DNA from: Treponema sp.
GTDB lineage: Bacteria > Spirochaetota > Spirochaetia > Treponematales > Treponemataceae
DNA length: 64,000 bases
Direction of reading: 5' to 3'
Assembly (NCBI GenBank): GCA_022010055.1
Contig: CP091737.1
Location: 1,860,001 to 1,924,000, forward strand
The notes beneath the pieces were generated by a model. That model made no database searches. It saw only the letters and a list, made by a program, of their open reading frames with translations, and was not told the origin of the DNA. Position numbers and translations under genes: made by a program. Position 1 is the first letter of the stretch, and each line of letters starts with the position of its first letter. Below, in pieces: positions 34,113 to 43,900 of this stretch.

Positions 34113-34543
34113 TTACTGCTCCACCTCTACACCCATACTGCGCGCAGTACCGGCGATGATTTTTTTAGCCGCCTCAAGATCGTTAGCGTTAACGTCCGGA
34201 AGCTTTGTCTTTGCAATTTCTTCAAGGTCTTTCTTTGAAAGAGTTCCAACTTTGTTAAGAAGCGGATTTCCAGAACCTTTCTGAAGTTTAAGAGCTTTCT
34301 TAATAAGAACTGCTGCTGGAGGAGTCTTAAGAATGAAAGTGTAAGATTTGTCCGCATAGACAGTAAGAACTACAGGAATGATAAGTCCTTTCCATAGTCT
34401 TTGTTCTGTCGTTGAATTCCCTGGACAAACTTCGGCGCAGAAACGCCATGAGGTCCAAGAGCAGGACCAATCGGAGGAGCCGGAGTAGCTGCGCCAGCTG
34501 GGCACTGCAATTTGATTACGGCTGTTACCTTCTTTGTTGCCAT
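34113..34543 (-). CDS. rplK: 50S ribosomal protein L11 (two apparent frame breaks)
   Basis: [41 protein letters not shown], then a FNDRT segment in another frame, then [32 protein letters not shown]. Breaks lie near 34421 and 34387; together they shift by one base. The repaired length is about 143 residues. It binds the GTPase-associated centre. Confidence 0.93.
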
Positions 34544-34672
34544 TTTGATTCTCCTAAATTGGTGTGAGCCGTTATAAAACCGCTCTAACGAAATACCTTT
34601 GTCCAACGGACGTGTATTTCTCCCAAAAACAGGTAATGTCCGCATTGGCATGCAGACACCTGAAATTTTGTT

Positions 34673-35233
34673 CTAATTAACTCGTTCCACCTGAAGCATG
34701 TTTACTTCAACTGGTGTCGCACGGCCAAAAATCTGTACATTTACGCGCAACTTTTCTTTTTCATCGCTAACTTCCTCGATGTTGCCCTGAAACGAAGCAA
34801 ACGGTCCGTCTGTAATCTTGACAATATCGCCGACAGCAAAATTCTGCTGAATGCGTACGCTTTTTTCAGATTTTATTACACCGATTTTCTGAAGAAGATT
34901 TTTTGCCTCGGCAGTTGAAATCGGGCGCGGTCTGACATTTGAATCAGTTCCCACAAAACCCATGATTCCCTGAACCTTGCGAAGCTTTGAGCAGGTATCT
35001 TTCCATCCTAACTCAGGAAGGTCAAGCTCAACCATAAGATAACCTGGCATAAAATTAACGTGCTTGGCCTTTCTTTTGCCGTCTTTTATTTCTATTACTT
35101 CTTCCAGCGGAACTTTCACATCTGTTACAACCGCTGAGTCAAGTTCTTTTTTTTCAAGAAGAGTTCTGACTGTTCTTTCTATTTTTGCTTCATGACCAAC
35201 AAAAACCTGAAGCATGTACCAACTTCTAGACAT
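34673..35233 (-). CDS. nusG: Transcription termination/antitermination factor NusG
   Basis: A 186-residue protein. The NGN domain contains SWYMLQVFVGHEAKIERTV and FMPGYLMVELDL (about 4-75) and binds RNA polymerase. The C-terminal KOW domain contains FAVGDIVKITDGPFASFQGNIEEV (about 128-152) and binds Rho or S10. It follows secE in the standard secE-nusG-rplK-rplA order. Confidence 0.96.
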   Translation of the reverse strand: MSRSWYMLQVFVGHEAKIERTVRTLLEKKELDSAVVTDVKVPLEEVIEIKDGKRKAKHVNFMPGYLMVELDLPELGWKDTCSKLRKVQGIMGFVGTDSNVRPRPISTAEAKNLLQKIGVIKSEKSVRIQQNFAVGDIVKITDGPFASFQGNIEEVSDEKEKLRVNVQIFGRATPVEVNMLQVERVN

Positions 35234-35245
35234 TCTTTGCTTACC

Positions 35246-35428
35246 CTATTTCATTATTGCGCGGAACGCTTCTGTAAAAGCAAAATCCAACAAACCGAGA
35301 ATAACAGCAACAACAATCGTGGAGATAATTACAACCTTGATTGATGAAACAACATCATCACGTGATGGCCATACTACTTTTTTCAATTCTGCTTTGCTTT
35401 CACGGAAAAACTGACCGATTTTTGACAT
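35246..35428 (-). CDS. secE: Preprotein translocase subunit SecE
   Basis: A 60-residue protein with an amphipathic N-terminus (FFRESKAELKKVVWPSRDDVVSS) and one membrane helix (IKVVIISTIVVAVILGLLDFAF). It clamps SecY. I start at 35428, with GGAGGAAT upstream. The longer ORF runs back through the tRNA-Trp gene and is rejected. Confidence 0.96.
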   Translation of the reverse strand: MSKIGQFFRESKAELKKVVWPSRDDVVSSIKVVIISTIVVAVILGLLDFAFTEAFRAIMK

Positions 35429-35457
35429 AATTCCTCCAACAATGTAGTAATAAAAAA

Positions 35458-35530
35458 CAGGGCAGGCAGGATTTGAACCCACGACAGGCGGTTTTGGAGA
35501 CCGCTGCTCTACCAACTGAACTACTGCCCT
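35458..35530 (-). tRNA. trnW: tRNA-Trp (CCA anticodon)
   Basis: A 73-base cloverleaf. The acceptor AGGGCAG/CTGCCCT is intact, the D-loop has AGTTGGTAG, the anticodon loop is CTCCAAA, and the T-arm has GGGTTCAAATCC. The 3' CCA is not encoded. It lies between rpmG and secE, as in other treponemes. Confidence 0.96.
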
Positions 35531-35587
35531 ATATAAAAACTGTCCGAGAAAACAGACAGTCAATATACAAATTAATTATGCAAAAGC

Positions 35588-35764
35588 TTATTTTGCCTTT
35601 GTTTCTTTGTGCAATGTGTGCTTGCGTTCAAACGGACAATACTTTTTCAATTCAAGCTTGCCGGTGATATTCTTACGGTTCTTGTAAGTTGTATAGTTCT
35701 TACGTTTACATTCTGAACACTGCAAAGCGATGATTTCAACTGCACCCTTCTTCTTGCTACCCAT
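35588..35764 (-). CDS. rpmG: 50S ribosomal protein L33
   Basis: A 58-residue protein starting [20 protein letters not shown]; it has CSEC (16-19) and a single late cysteine ([13 protein letters not shown]). It is flanked by the two tRNA genes and probably co-transcribed with them. Confidence 0.95.
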   Translation of the reverse strand: MGSKKKGAVEIIALQCSECKRKNYTTYKNRKNITGKLELKKYCPFERKHTLHKETKAK

Positions 35765-35817
35765 ATCTATACTCCTAAATAAATTTTAAATTCGTTCCAG
35801 CAACATTGAAGAACTTG

Positions 35818-35890
35818 AGCCCCCGTGCGGATTCGAACCGCAGACCTCAGCCTTACCATGGCTGCGCTCTACCGGCTGAGCTACAAGGGC
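35818..35890 (-). tRNA. trnT: tRNA-Thr (GGT anticodon)
   Basis: A 73-base cloverleaf. The acceptor GCCCTTG/CGGGGGC includes G-U pairs. The anticodon stem CAGCC/GGCTG encloses ATGGTAA, giving anticodon GGT. The T-arm has GGTTCGAATCC. The 3' CCA is not encoded. It is the first gene of the tRNA-rpmG-tRNA-secE-nusG unit. Confidence 0.95.
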
Positions 35891-35931
35891 GTTCAGCACA
35901 CCTTTTTAGTCTTCAAAATATGCGTTTTATT

Positions 35932-35960
35932 ACTATATAGAAGAGCGGTTTTTATGTCAA
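35932..35960 (-). promoter_or_regulatory. Consensus promoter of the tRNA-Thr/rpmG/secE/nusG unit
   Basis: TTGACA, 17 bp, TATAGT on the minus strand, about 45 bp before the tRNA-Thr 5' end. This is the strongest promoter of the ribosomal block by sequence. Confidence 0.8.
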
Positions 35961-36068
35961 TTGAAATTTATTTGAATTTTAAAATATTACGAAGCAAATC
36001 GATTTTTTTCTGATTTGTTGAAAAAAATTGAAATCCGGCTGATTTATATTTTAACAGAACCTTGTGAT

Positions 36069-36301
36069 TGTGGTCTTTTACACGGATTTATGGTATAAGT
36101 ATTTGTGGCTCCGGGCGGACAAAACCCGATATGCCGGCGACTGCGAGAGATACTTGCCTGCGAACACATTTTGGAAAAATGTGCGAAAACAAACGCTTGC
36201 GTTTGGTCGGAGGCGGAAGCCGTAGCCCTGAAAAGCCCGGCCTGCCGAACGGCAGGACACACCCATATTTTTATGAAGACTGCAAAAAAGAGGATTTTTT
36301 G
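36069..36301. other. Hairpin-rich GC patch upstream of cysE
   Basis: No gene. Three perfect hairpins lie within 100 bp: CACATTTT/AAAATGTG (36165-36183), CAAACGC/GCGTTTG (36190-36205) and CCTGCCG/CGGCAGG (36241-36256). It is more GC-rich than the flanks and may be a repeated extragenic element or a structured cysE leader. Confidence 0.6.
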
Positions 36302-37168
36302 ATGAATATTGATATGCTTATTGACGGAATTCTTGATTCTTACGACAGATATGGCGGAATAAACCGGACTGGCGCCGAAAATTTTCCGAACAGGGAAAAT
36401 GTAATCGCGGTTCTGAATGAGCTGCAGACGCTTGTTTTTCCGGGATTTAAGAACGCGGAAGATATTACGCCCACAAACATACGGTATATAACCGGGCAAA
36501 AAGTGAACCATATTATCACCGTGCTGACAAAAGAGATTCAGAAGGCGCTTGCGTATACGGTTTGCAAAAATATTGAGGACGACAAAAAATTCAGGGATTC
36601 GCACTGCTTTAAATTGGCAGAAAAAACAACCTTCGCTTTAATCGAAGAAATTCCTGAAATCCGGCGGCTTCTGATGCTGGACGTTGCGGCGGCGTTCAGA
36701 GGCGATCCCGCGGCAAAAAGCAACGAGGATGTGATTATCTCTTATCCGGGGCTACAGGCGATTGCAGTTTACAGAATCGCGCATTTTCTTTGCAGGAACG
36801 GAATTCCGATTATTCCAAGAATCATGAGCGAGCACATTCACGGACGGACGGGAATCGACATAAATCCGGGTGCAGTAATCGGCGAATCTTTTTTTATTGA
36901 CCACGGAAGTGGCGTTGTAATCGGGGAATCGACAATAATCGGGAACAACGTAAAGCTTTACCAGGGTGTAACTTTGGGCGCATTGAGCGTAAAAAAGGAA
37001 CTGATGAACAAAAAGCGGCATCCTACTATAGAAGACGATGTGACGATTTATGCGAACGCCACAATTCTGGGAGGAAACACAGTAATTGGAAAAGGCAGCA
37101 TAATCGGGGGAAACACCTGGGTTACAGAATCGATTGCGCCGGGAACGACTTTTACAAACAAAAATTAA
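36302..37168 (+). CDS. cysE: Serine O-acetyltransferase
   Basis: A 288-residue enzyme making O-acetylserine from serine and acetyl-CoA, the first step of cysteine synthesis. The N-terminal helical domain is followed by a left-handed beta-helix of hexapeptide repeats from about residue 175: HIHGRTGIDINPGAVIGESFFIDHGSGVVIGE, then NVKLYQGVTLGALS. The catalytic His region IDHGSG is present. The start at 36302 has AGAGGA upstream; the ORF is open further 5' through the hairpin patch, which I exclude. The metY product at 48014-49297 could use its product or the homoserine analogue. Confidence 0.94.
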   Translation: MNIDMLIDGILDSYDRYGGINRTGAENFPNRENVIAVLNELQTLVFPGFKNAEDITPTNIRYITGQKVNHIITVLTKEIQKALAYTVCKNIEDDKKFRDSHCFKLAEKTTFALIEEIPEIRRLLMLDVAAAFRGDPAAKSNEDVIISYPGLQAIAVYRIAHFLCRNGIPIIPRIMSEHIHGRTGIDINPGAVIGESFFIDHGSGVVIGESTIIGNNVKLYQGVTLGALSVKKELMNKKRHPTIEDDVTIYANATILGGNTVIGKGSIIGGNTWVTESIAPGTTFTNKN

Positions 37169-37300
37169 ATATTTTTTGTTGTTTTGAGATTTTTTTAAAA
37201 ATTTTTGTAAAAAAAATTTGTGTTTTATTTCTGTTTTTTTAAATTTATTTGCGATATAAAGTTGTGCAGAATATTGTTTGATTCTGTTTTTATTCATAAT

Positions 37301-37355
37301 GCCAAAACACCGGTTTTTTGCATATTCGCGAAAACCCGGTGTTTTGGCTCTTTTG
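37301..37355 (+). terminator. Strong hairpin terminator after cysE
   Basis: GCCAAAACACCGG-TTTT / AAAACCCGGTGTTTTGGC, about 17 paired bases with one bulged C, followed by TCTTTTG. It lies 130 bp after the cysE stop in an AT-rich gap. Confidence 0.7.
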
Positions 37356-37390
37356 AATTGCCTGGAATCATGTCTGGGGGGGAGTTTTAT

Positions 37391-37441
37391 ATGAAGAAAA
37401 AGAATATTGTTTCTTATACTTTTTCTCTATTTTTGAAATAA
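37391..37441 (+). CDS. 16-codon ORF overlapping the next gene's start
   Basis: MKKKNIVSYTFSLFLK, preceded by GGGGGGAG and ending TAA so that its stop overlaps the next ATG (TAATG). It could be a translated leader coupling the next gene. Alternatively it is the true N-terminus of that gene, separated by one lost base; it looks like a basic-hydrophobic signal start. Both readings are inferences. Confidence 0.4.
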   Translation: MKKKNIVSYTFSLFLK

Positions 37442-38121
37442 TGTTTGCAGAAAATTTTGAAATAAAATTCATAGCAGAAGACAGAACTTTCTCTACTCTC
37501 ACTTTTGACAATTCTGCTGAATGGATTGTTGTGGATGGAAACAAATTACCTATAAAAATAATTTCAATTGAAGGCTTTGAAAAATTTTTTTCTGAAACCG
37601 AAAAATTTATGCTTTTATTTTTTTACGATACACTGGAGATTACAGTTTTTCTATCAAATTTAACAAAATTTAAAAAAACATTAGGATTAATGAACTGCTG
37701 GATTTCTTCATTAAATTTTTTGGAAAATCTTTCAAATCTTGAAAATGCAGAAATACAATTTTCAGCAGATATAAGCAAATACAAAAAAATTAAAGAAAAT
37801 AAAATCAACCTTTCAAAATTACAAAAACTGAAAAAACTTTATATAGAAGGCTCTGATTTTTGCAATATTTATAAAAATGAACCTTGGAAAATAACTTCTG
37901 TTTGTTCACTAAATTTCATTCCTCCGTTTATAAATGTTCAGAACAAGCCGGAACTTTTGATTTATGACAATCGGATAGAAAAAATTTCAAAGGAAGAACT
38001 GCGGCTTTTGAAGCAATATTCAAAAGTTCACTTGGATTTTAATCCGATTGCAGAAAACGAGACAGAACTGGCAAAACTGAGAAAGGCGAAAATCAATTTT
38101 TCGGCAGCACAATCTTTTTAG
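37441..38121 (+). CDS. Hypothetical protein, leucine-rich
   Basis: A 226-residue protein of unknown function. It is Lys/Phe/Leu-rich with irregular leucine-rich segments (LNFLENLSNLENAEI, INLSKLQKLKKLYIEGSDF, LRLLKQYSKVHLDFNPI) suggestive of degenerate LRR units. There is no signal peptide unless the overlapping 16-codon ORF belongs to it. Base composition is AT-richer than cysE or radA, hinting at different ancestry. I do not recognise it. Confidence 0.6.
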   Translation: MFAENFEIKFIAEDRTFSTLTFDNSAEWIVVDGNKLPIKIISIEGFEKFFSETEKFMLLFFYDTLEITVFLSNLTKFKKTLGLMNCWISSLNFLENLSNLENAEIQFSADISKYKKIKENKINLSKLQKLKKLYIEGSDFCNIYKNEPWKITSVCSLNFIPPFINVQNKPELLIYDNRIEKISKEELRLLKQYSKVHLDFNPIAENETELAKLRKAKINFSAAQSF

Positions 38122-38209
38122 AATATAAAATTACTGGAAATTTCAAGAAAAATATTTTAAGATTCAGTGAATTAAAAAAATGCTTTAAGATTGCGCAAGA
38201 GGATTTTTT

Positions 38210-39561
38210 ATGGCAAAAAAGAACGGCTCGATTGTTTACAAATGTTCAAACTGCGGGTACAGCCAGCCGAAGTGGCTTGGGCGCTGCCCTGAGTGCGGAG
38301 AGTGGAATTCTCTTGAAGAATGCATAATAGATTCAAATGCGCAAGGCTCTTCAAGAAACAATTCTGCAATCAGTGAAAAAGCAAAGCCTGTGCCGCTGGA
38401 ATCAATCAAGGCCAAGGACAATCTACGTTTTATAACCGGAATCGAAGAATTTGACCGCGTTCTTGGCGGCGGAGCAACAAAACGTTCCGCGATTCTTTTG
38501 GGTGGCGAGCCGGGAATTGGAAAATCGACGCTGCTTATTCAGACGGCGGCAGCCGCGGCAAAAACCGGATGCGGAAGAATTCTGTACGTTTCCGGGGAAG
38601 AATCCGGCGCCCAGATAAAAGAACGCGCAGAACGGCTGAATCTTGAATGCAAAGGCATAGAGATTCTATGCACAATGAGGCTGGAAGACATCCTTGATGC
38701 GATGGATAAAATAAATCCGGCAATCGCGATAATTGATTCAATACAGACAGTTTATTCCGCGGAAGCCGGCATTATTCCCGGAACAATAAATCAGCTTAAA
38801 TACTGCTCGAACGAGCTTATCGGCTGGGTAAAGAACGCGATTCTGTCTTGCTGATGACTGCGCACGTTACAAAAGAAGGAACGATTGCCGGCCCAAAAAC
38901 TCTTGAGCACATGGTTGACACTGTAATTTCCTTTGAAAGAAACAGCGATGACGTAAGATTTCTTCATGCGCAGAAAAACAGATTCGGCTCTGTTGATGAA
39001 CTTGGAATTTTTAACATGACGGAAAAAGGTCTTGCGCCGGTTCTAAATCCGGCGACAATGTTTCTTTCGGAAACAAGGGAAAACCAGCCTGCCGGCGTCG
39101 CCTGCTGCGCAGTTTTTGAAGGGAACAGGGTTTTTCTTGTTGAAATCCAGGCTCTGACCGCACCGGCAAAGGCCGCAATTTCCAGAGTTTTTACAGACAA
39201 GATTGAATCCGCAAGAGTTTCAAGAATCGCGGCGATTCTTGAAAAGCGCGTAGGCATAAAATTTCTTGGACAGGACATCTACATAAATGTAGCCGGAGGA
39301 ATAAGGCTTAGCGAGAGCGCTGTCGACGCGGCGCTAGCGGTCGCTATGTATTCCGCAAGAACGGACAGGCCTGTCGCGGCGGGAACCGCAATTTTTGGAG
39401 AATTAAGCCTTGCAGGCGAAATCCGCGCTGTCTCAAAAATCCGGCAGAGGGCAAAAACCGCGGAAGGTCTTGGTTTTAAGAACATTTTTGCGGCAGAAAA
39501 AACAGAAGGCGTTGAAGTTGTAAAAGACATTGCGACTCTTATCAGAAAAATTTTTAATTGA
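38210..39561 (+). CDS. radA: DNA repair protein RadA/Sms (one apparent frameshift)
   Basis: A RecA-like ATPase and branch-migration helicase acting in recombinational repair. Domains in order: an N-terminal zinc finger (C12, C15, C26, C29 in YKCSNCGYSQPKWLGRCPECGEW), Walker A GGEPGIGKST near residues 98-107, the RadA-specific KNRFG motif, and a Lon-protease-like C-terminal domain (GGIRLSESAVDAALAVAMYSA). One A is missing near 38833 (GWVKERDSVLLMTAH after repair), giving 450 residues. AAGAGGA precedes the ATG. Confidence 0.95.
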
Positions 39562-39590
39562 ACGACCTCTTTCAGCCACTGGCGCACGAA

Positions 39591-40577
39591 TCAGCAGGTA
39601 TGAATCCAGGTCAGCTCATGCTTGTTGTAGTTCAAATGAACAATCCGGCTGCCAGGAATTTCTGAAAACTGCTTTATGATGTTCCAGTCCGGCTCTCCCT
39701 GCATTTTTATTGTGCAAATCATATTTCTGCACAGTCCGCTTTCCAGCCATTCATTAACCCACTTTAAAAGCCGTTCCGGGTAGCATATCACATCGCTGAA
39801 AACCCAGTCGCAAAAGCCTATGTCCTGCGGTTTTAACGTAAACGCATCGTGCGCCTGAAATTTTACCAGAGGATTTTCCATAAGCTCTGGAGAAAGCTCC
39901 GCGCGGTCAACGGCATGGACAGAAGCCCCGAGTCCAACCAGAACCCACGTCCAGCCGCCGGGACACGCTCCGGCTTCAAAGCAGTGCTCTCCGGGTTTAG
40001 GAAATTCCGTGCCGTTCAAAAGATTTGCCATTGCAAGGCTTTCCTGAATTTTTAAATATGCGCGGCTAGGCGGATTTTCGTGGTCTTCCAGAAAGGTTAT
40101 TTTTCCTGCCGGGAGAAAACTTGAGGTTTCCGCGCTGAAAATCATCTGTTTTTCTGAAATCAATGTGTAAAGCCCTATCGGTTTAGCAGGAATTTTTACA
40201 GGAAACGAGCGCGGCTTTAAATTAATGTAAGGCAGTTTTTCCTGAATTAAATTTGCACGGCGGAAATACTGGTACTGGTACGGCGCCCAGTTTCTCTGAA
40301 TATTTTTTAAGGAATTAGCGGCCTCGCCTATCGATTCAAAATCAAGAATCCGCGGCTTTAGCATTGCAGAGCGGGCCCAATAAGGCAAATCATCGGGAGT
40401 TTTTACAGAATCAACAGGAAAATCACTGTAATAAAGTAGTTCTCCGTAAACCGCCGCAGGCTTTGAGTTAAAATGCAAACGCCCCGAAAGCTCCGTCTGC
40501 AGCATTCCTGTCATATCCGGATAAGCAAGAAACGCCGCTCCCGGAAGGTCTTGTATTTTCATCAAATTATCTGGCAT
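39591..40577 (-). CDS. rlmM: RlmM/FtsJ-like rRNA ribose 2'-O-methyltransferase
   Basis: A 328-residue SAM-dependent methyltransferase. The Rossmann motif GEHCFEAGACPGGWTWVLVGLGASVHAVDRAE (about 195-228) and the later DWVFSDVICYPERLLKWV and ICTIKMQG fit the FtsJ/RlmM family, which modifies C2498 of 23S rRNA in E. coli. Catalytic Lys and Asp positions are plausible but were not aligned. The start overlaps the PilZ gene by 16 bp, so they are probably one unit. An alternative start is Met at 40562. Confidence 0.8.
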   Translation of the reverse strand: MPDNLMKIQDLPGAAFLAYPDMTGMLQTELSGRLHFNSKPAAVYGELLYYSDFPVDSVKTPDDLPYWARSAMLKPRILDFESIGEAANSLKNIQRNWAPYQYQYFRRANLIQEKLPYINLKPRSFPVKIPAKPIGLYTLISEKQMIFSAETSSFLPAGKITFLEDHENPPSRAYLKIQESLAMANLLNGTEFPKPGEHCFEAGACPGGWTWVLVGLGASVHAVDRAELSPELMENPLVKFQAHDAFTLKPQDIGFCDWVFSDVICYPERLLKWVNEWLESGLCRNMICTIKMQGEPDWNIIKQFSEIPGSRIVHLNYNKHELTWIHTC

Positions 40578-40938
40578 ATTGAATCGCTTATTTCATCAGA
40601 AAGACTGTCTTCCGAGTCGCTGCCAAGTTTTTTTATATATTTTTCAAGACGCATATAGTCTGTTGAAGGAAGTATCTGAAATCCAATATCAGTGCCGCTT
40701 CCTTCTGATTTACCCAGCATGGATGACAAATCAGCGCAAGACTTTCGTTTGCCGCGCGAGAGAAAGTAATTTTTGATTCATAATCGCAGTTCATGTCTAC
40801 AGAAACAGGAAACGAATAATGAATTTTGCAGCCTTCACGGCTTATGTTTTCAAGAGTACCCGGAAGCGCACACAAGTCCGGCGATAAGAATCTTCCAATA
40901 TCTTCAAAACGCTGCGAAAGCCTTTCTTTTGAATTCAT
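40562..40938 (-). CDS. PilZ-like domain protein (one apparent frameshift)
   Basis: After adding one A near 40717 this reads as a 125-residue protein. It has an N-terminal RFEDIGRF segment, ENISREGCKI (a PilZ-like D/NxSxxG stretch), then SEGSGTDIGFQILPSTDYMRLEKYIKKL. PilZ domains bind cyclic-di-GMP. The RxxxR half is weak here, so ligand binding is uncertain. It overlaps the rlmM-like start. Confidence 0.6.
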
Positions 40939-40962
40939 AACTCTAAAAGTATAGAGAATTGG

Positions 40963-43900
40963 TCAGTTCTTTACAACCATTATTTTTCTAGTTTCATCAA
41001 TGCCGTTTCCAAAGACACGGACAAAATAAAGTCCGCGGGCAACTTTTTTGCCGGATTTTGAAGTTCCGTTCCATGAATAATTATGCTCGCCGGCCGAAGC
41101 AGTTCCGTGCTGAAGGTAACGGATTATATTTCCGTCAAGAGTCATCACAATTACATCCAGTCTTCCTTCTGAAGGCATATTTACGTGGACAACGGACATT
41201 TCTCCCTTGTTCACATCAATAACATTGTTAAAAATCGTTACATTTCCACGCTGCAGAACCGCGCTTTTCAGCCTGAACGACCACAAATCCAGAGAAACCG
41301 GATCATTTGAATTTTTAAGGCGCAATGCAAAAAGCGGCTGATGCTCCAGCCTGTACACTCCGGTTATTTCATCATAGGAAGGAGCATGGCATATTTTTAC
41401 AGGCGAGCCATCCGGTTCAGCCAAACCAAAAAGGAATGAAATCTGATTTCCAGATGAATATCCGTTTTTTTCCATAGTTTCCCAGTCCAGCGTAAATTTG
41501 GCGATATTTTTGCTGACTTCACCGGCCGCAAGCAGATTGTTTGAATTTGTCGCCGAAGCAAGCGCCGTAAGTGAAGAAATCCGTTCCGTTGAAGAGCCGG
41601 AAGTGTCAACAGGAACTAAGGACGGAATCCAGACGCGAAGGTTCTGCTCCAGGTTTTTATTATACTCCTTTGAAACTGAATCAGAATCAGGAGATTTGTC
41701 GTAATACATTATTATTTTTTCCGGCAAGGATTCCGCACCCTCAGAATTTCCAGAATCCTGCGATGTCACCACAAAAAGATTGTGTTCTGTAAGCAAAGTT
41801 CCGTCCTTCTGCTGGTCTTCGTCCCATTCGCGAACAGAAAGATTGCTTTGGGCCGCCGCGGAAGCTGAAACCGATTTTCTCTTCCATAAATCTGTCATCG
41901 TAAGCATATACAGGATTCACTACGTCAACCGCAAAATCGCTCAAAGCATGGGCATCTCCGTGCGACATATAGTTTCCATTCACATCCGTTATCGCTGTGA
42001 CTTTTACATCTTTAATGCCGGTAAAAGGATCGATAAATTTTCCGGGTTTTGGAGAAAAACTCTGAATATAATAATTTTTCACGTCTTCTAAAGTCACATT
42101 TCTGTTCAAGGTAAAAATCAGTCCGGTAAAAGTAGCAGAAGAATAAGTTTTAAGCGGCGCAGTTTCTTTTTTAATATATAAATCAGAAACAACATCGGAA
42201 TCTTCAAATTTATGTCCGTCGGCAGGAATTTTTATAAAGCGCAGGGAATCAGAAATGCCGAATGATTTTTTTGTGCCATCGGAAAATTCAAGTTCCACCG
42301 GCTCAAGGTTGATTTCTTTATTAAAGACAACGTAAAGCTTGTTTCCCGAAACTTTTGCAGAAGTCATATTAAAACGCGGAGAAACGCGGTCAACAGATTT
42401 CGCTTCCGCTGACTTCATAAGATTTCCCGCAAGATCGGTGACACAGCCCTGCTGGTCGTATCTTACTGAAAAATTCGTCTTCAGCGGCAATTTTGTTCCG
42501 TCTTTTAAGAAAACTGAAAAATAAAGAGAATCCCCGGAAGAAATTTCCCTTTTGTCGCCGTTTTTTGACAAAAACAGGGTGCTGAACGCGCCTGATTCAA
42601 TCTGAGAATTTTTAAATTCCGAAGCAGGCGTTTCATAGTCGAGTCCATACTTAAAATATGAAGATTTATTATATAGCGTTGAATATCTTATTCCGCCTGA
42701 AGTTCTTGCAGAACCGCCAGGAGAGTTTCCAAAAGGCCTTGAACCGCCGAAAATATCGGAAGCATACGAATCTTCTGCAAAAAGCGTATTCTTATCTTTT
42801 CCCCAGCCGAACTGTGAAAACCATTTTGCGCCGCCAAAATATTCATCCTCAGAGTTGTCAAAAACGTGGAATTCAATTCTATCCAGGAATGTTCCGGAAG
42901 TCTTGCAGGCTCCCAGAACCTCGTAAGATTCAGAAGATTTTGCGGCGCCATTTGAATTGAACGAACGATAAACTGCAAAAACCGGCGCAGACAAATCCCA
43001 GATTCCATAAACGGAATCGTTCCAGTCAGGATTATAAACATCGCCGAAAGAATCTGAAATTACAGACAGATTTTTTAACGGATGGTTTTCCTGCGATTTT
43101 ACAAGAAGGCAGTTTCCTTCAGAATCTTTTATAAAATCGTTGAATTTCTGATTTTCCGCGGAAGGCTGATTTCCATGCGGAACAAGCGTTATTTTCCCGG
43201 AAGGCATTTTTGTATTCTCAGAATCGATGTAGCCCGGCCAATAAGGGTAGCCGGAAGAATTTTCTGCGGCTGTCTGACTTTGATAGCCGGCGAGTGAAAT
43301 TCTAAAACGATGAGTCTGCGGTGCTTCGCCTTTTGAAAGGGAAACGGCAAAATTGCGGTAAATTGAATTCAATTTTTCAGGAGCAATGCCTGATTCCGAG
43401 CCAAGGCTTACTTTTCCGCGTTCAAACTGCGCAAGTCCGGAAACAAGAATTCCGTTTTCAGAAGAATTTGAAATTCCTGCAAGTTCCGCCGAAGACTGCA
43501 CATTGACGACGGAAGAATCGCCGCCATTCACAAAGATTTCTTCCGAATACTGAAATTCCAAAAAGTTGTGGGAATCATGCGTTTTTTGTTTTTCCGGCAA
43601 TTTTTCGTGAAGCTCCTGTCCGGTGCGAACCGCAATCAGAACCGGCTGGCAAGAATCCGTAACACCATCAAAACGTTTTGCCGCTCCATCATAACTTGCA
43701 ATACGGTTTTTATGCTCATCCCGAAGCCCCTGAAAATTTCCTGAAACCGCACGAACAATATTCAAATACGGAACAGCAGAACGATGGATTCCCTTCATAT
43801 CCGTACTTTGCGCTGCTCCCGGAGACTTTCCTGTCGCATCCGTATTCCATGATTCCGGCGCTTTTATAAAGAATTTTTCAAGGTCGCCTTTTCCATCCGT

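Noticed and set aside
34370..34651. GAATTC at break sites in both rplK and metY, considered as a restriction or cloning scar
   Set aside because: Only two of about 30 breaks have it, and both are explained by changes in adjacent A or G runs.
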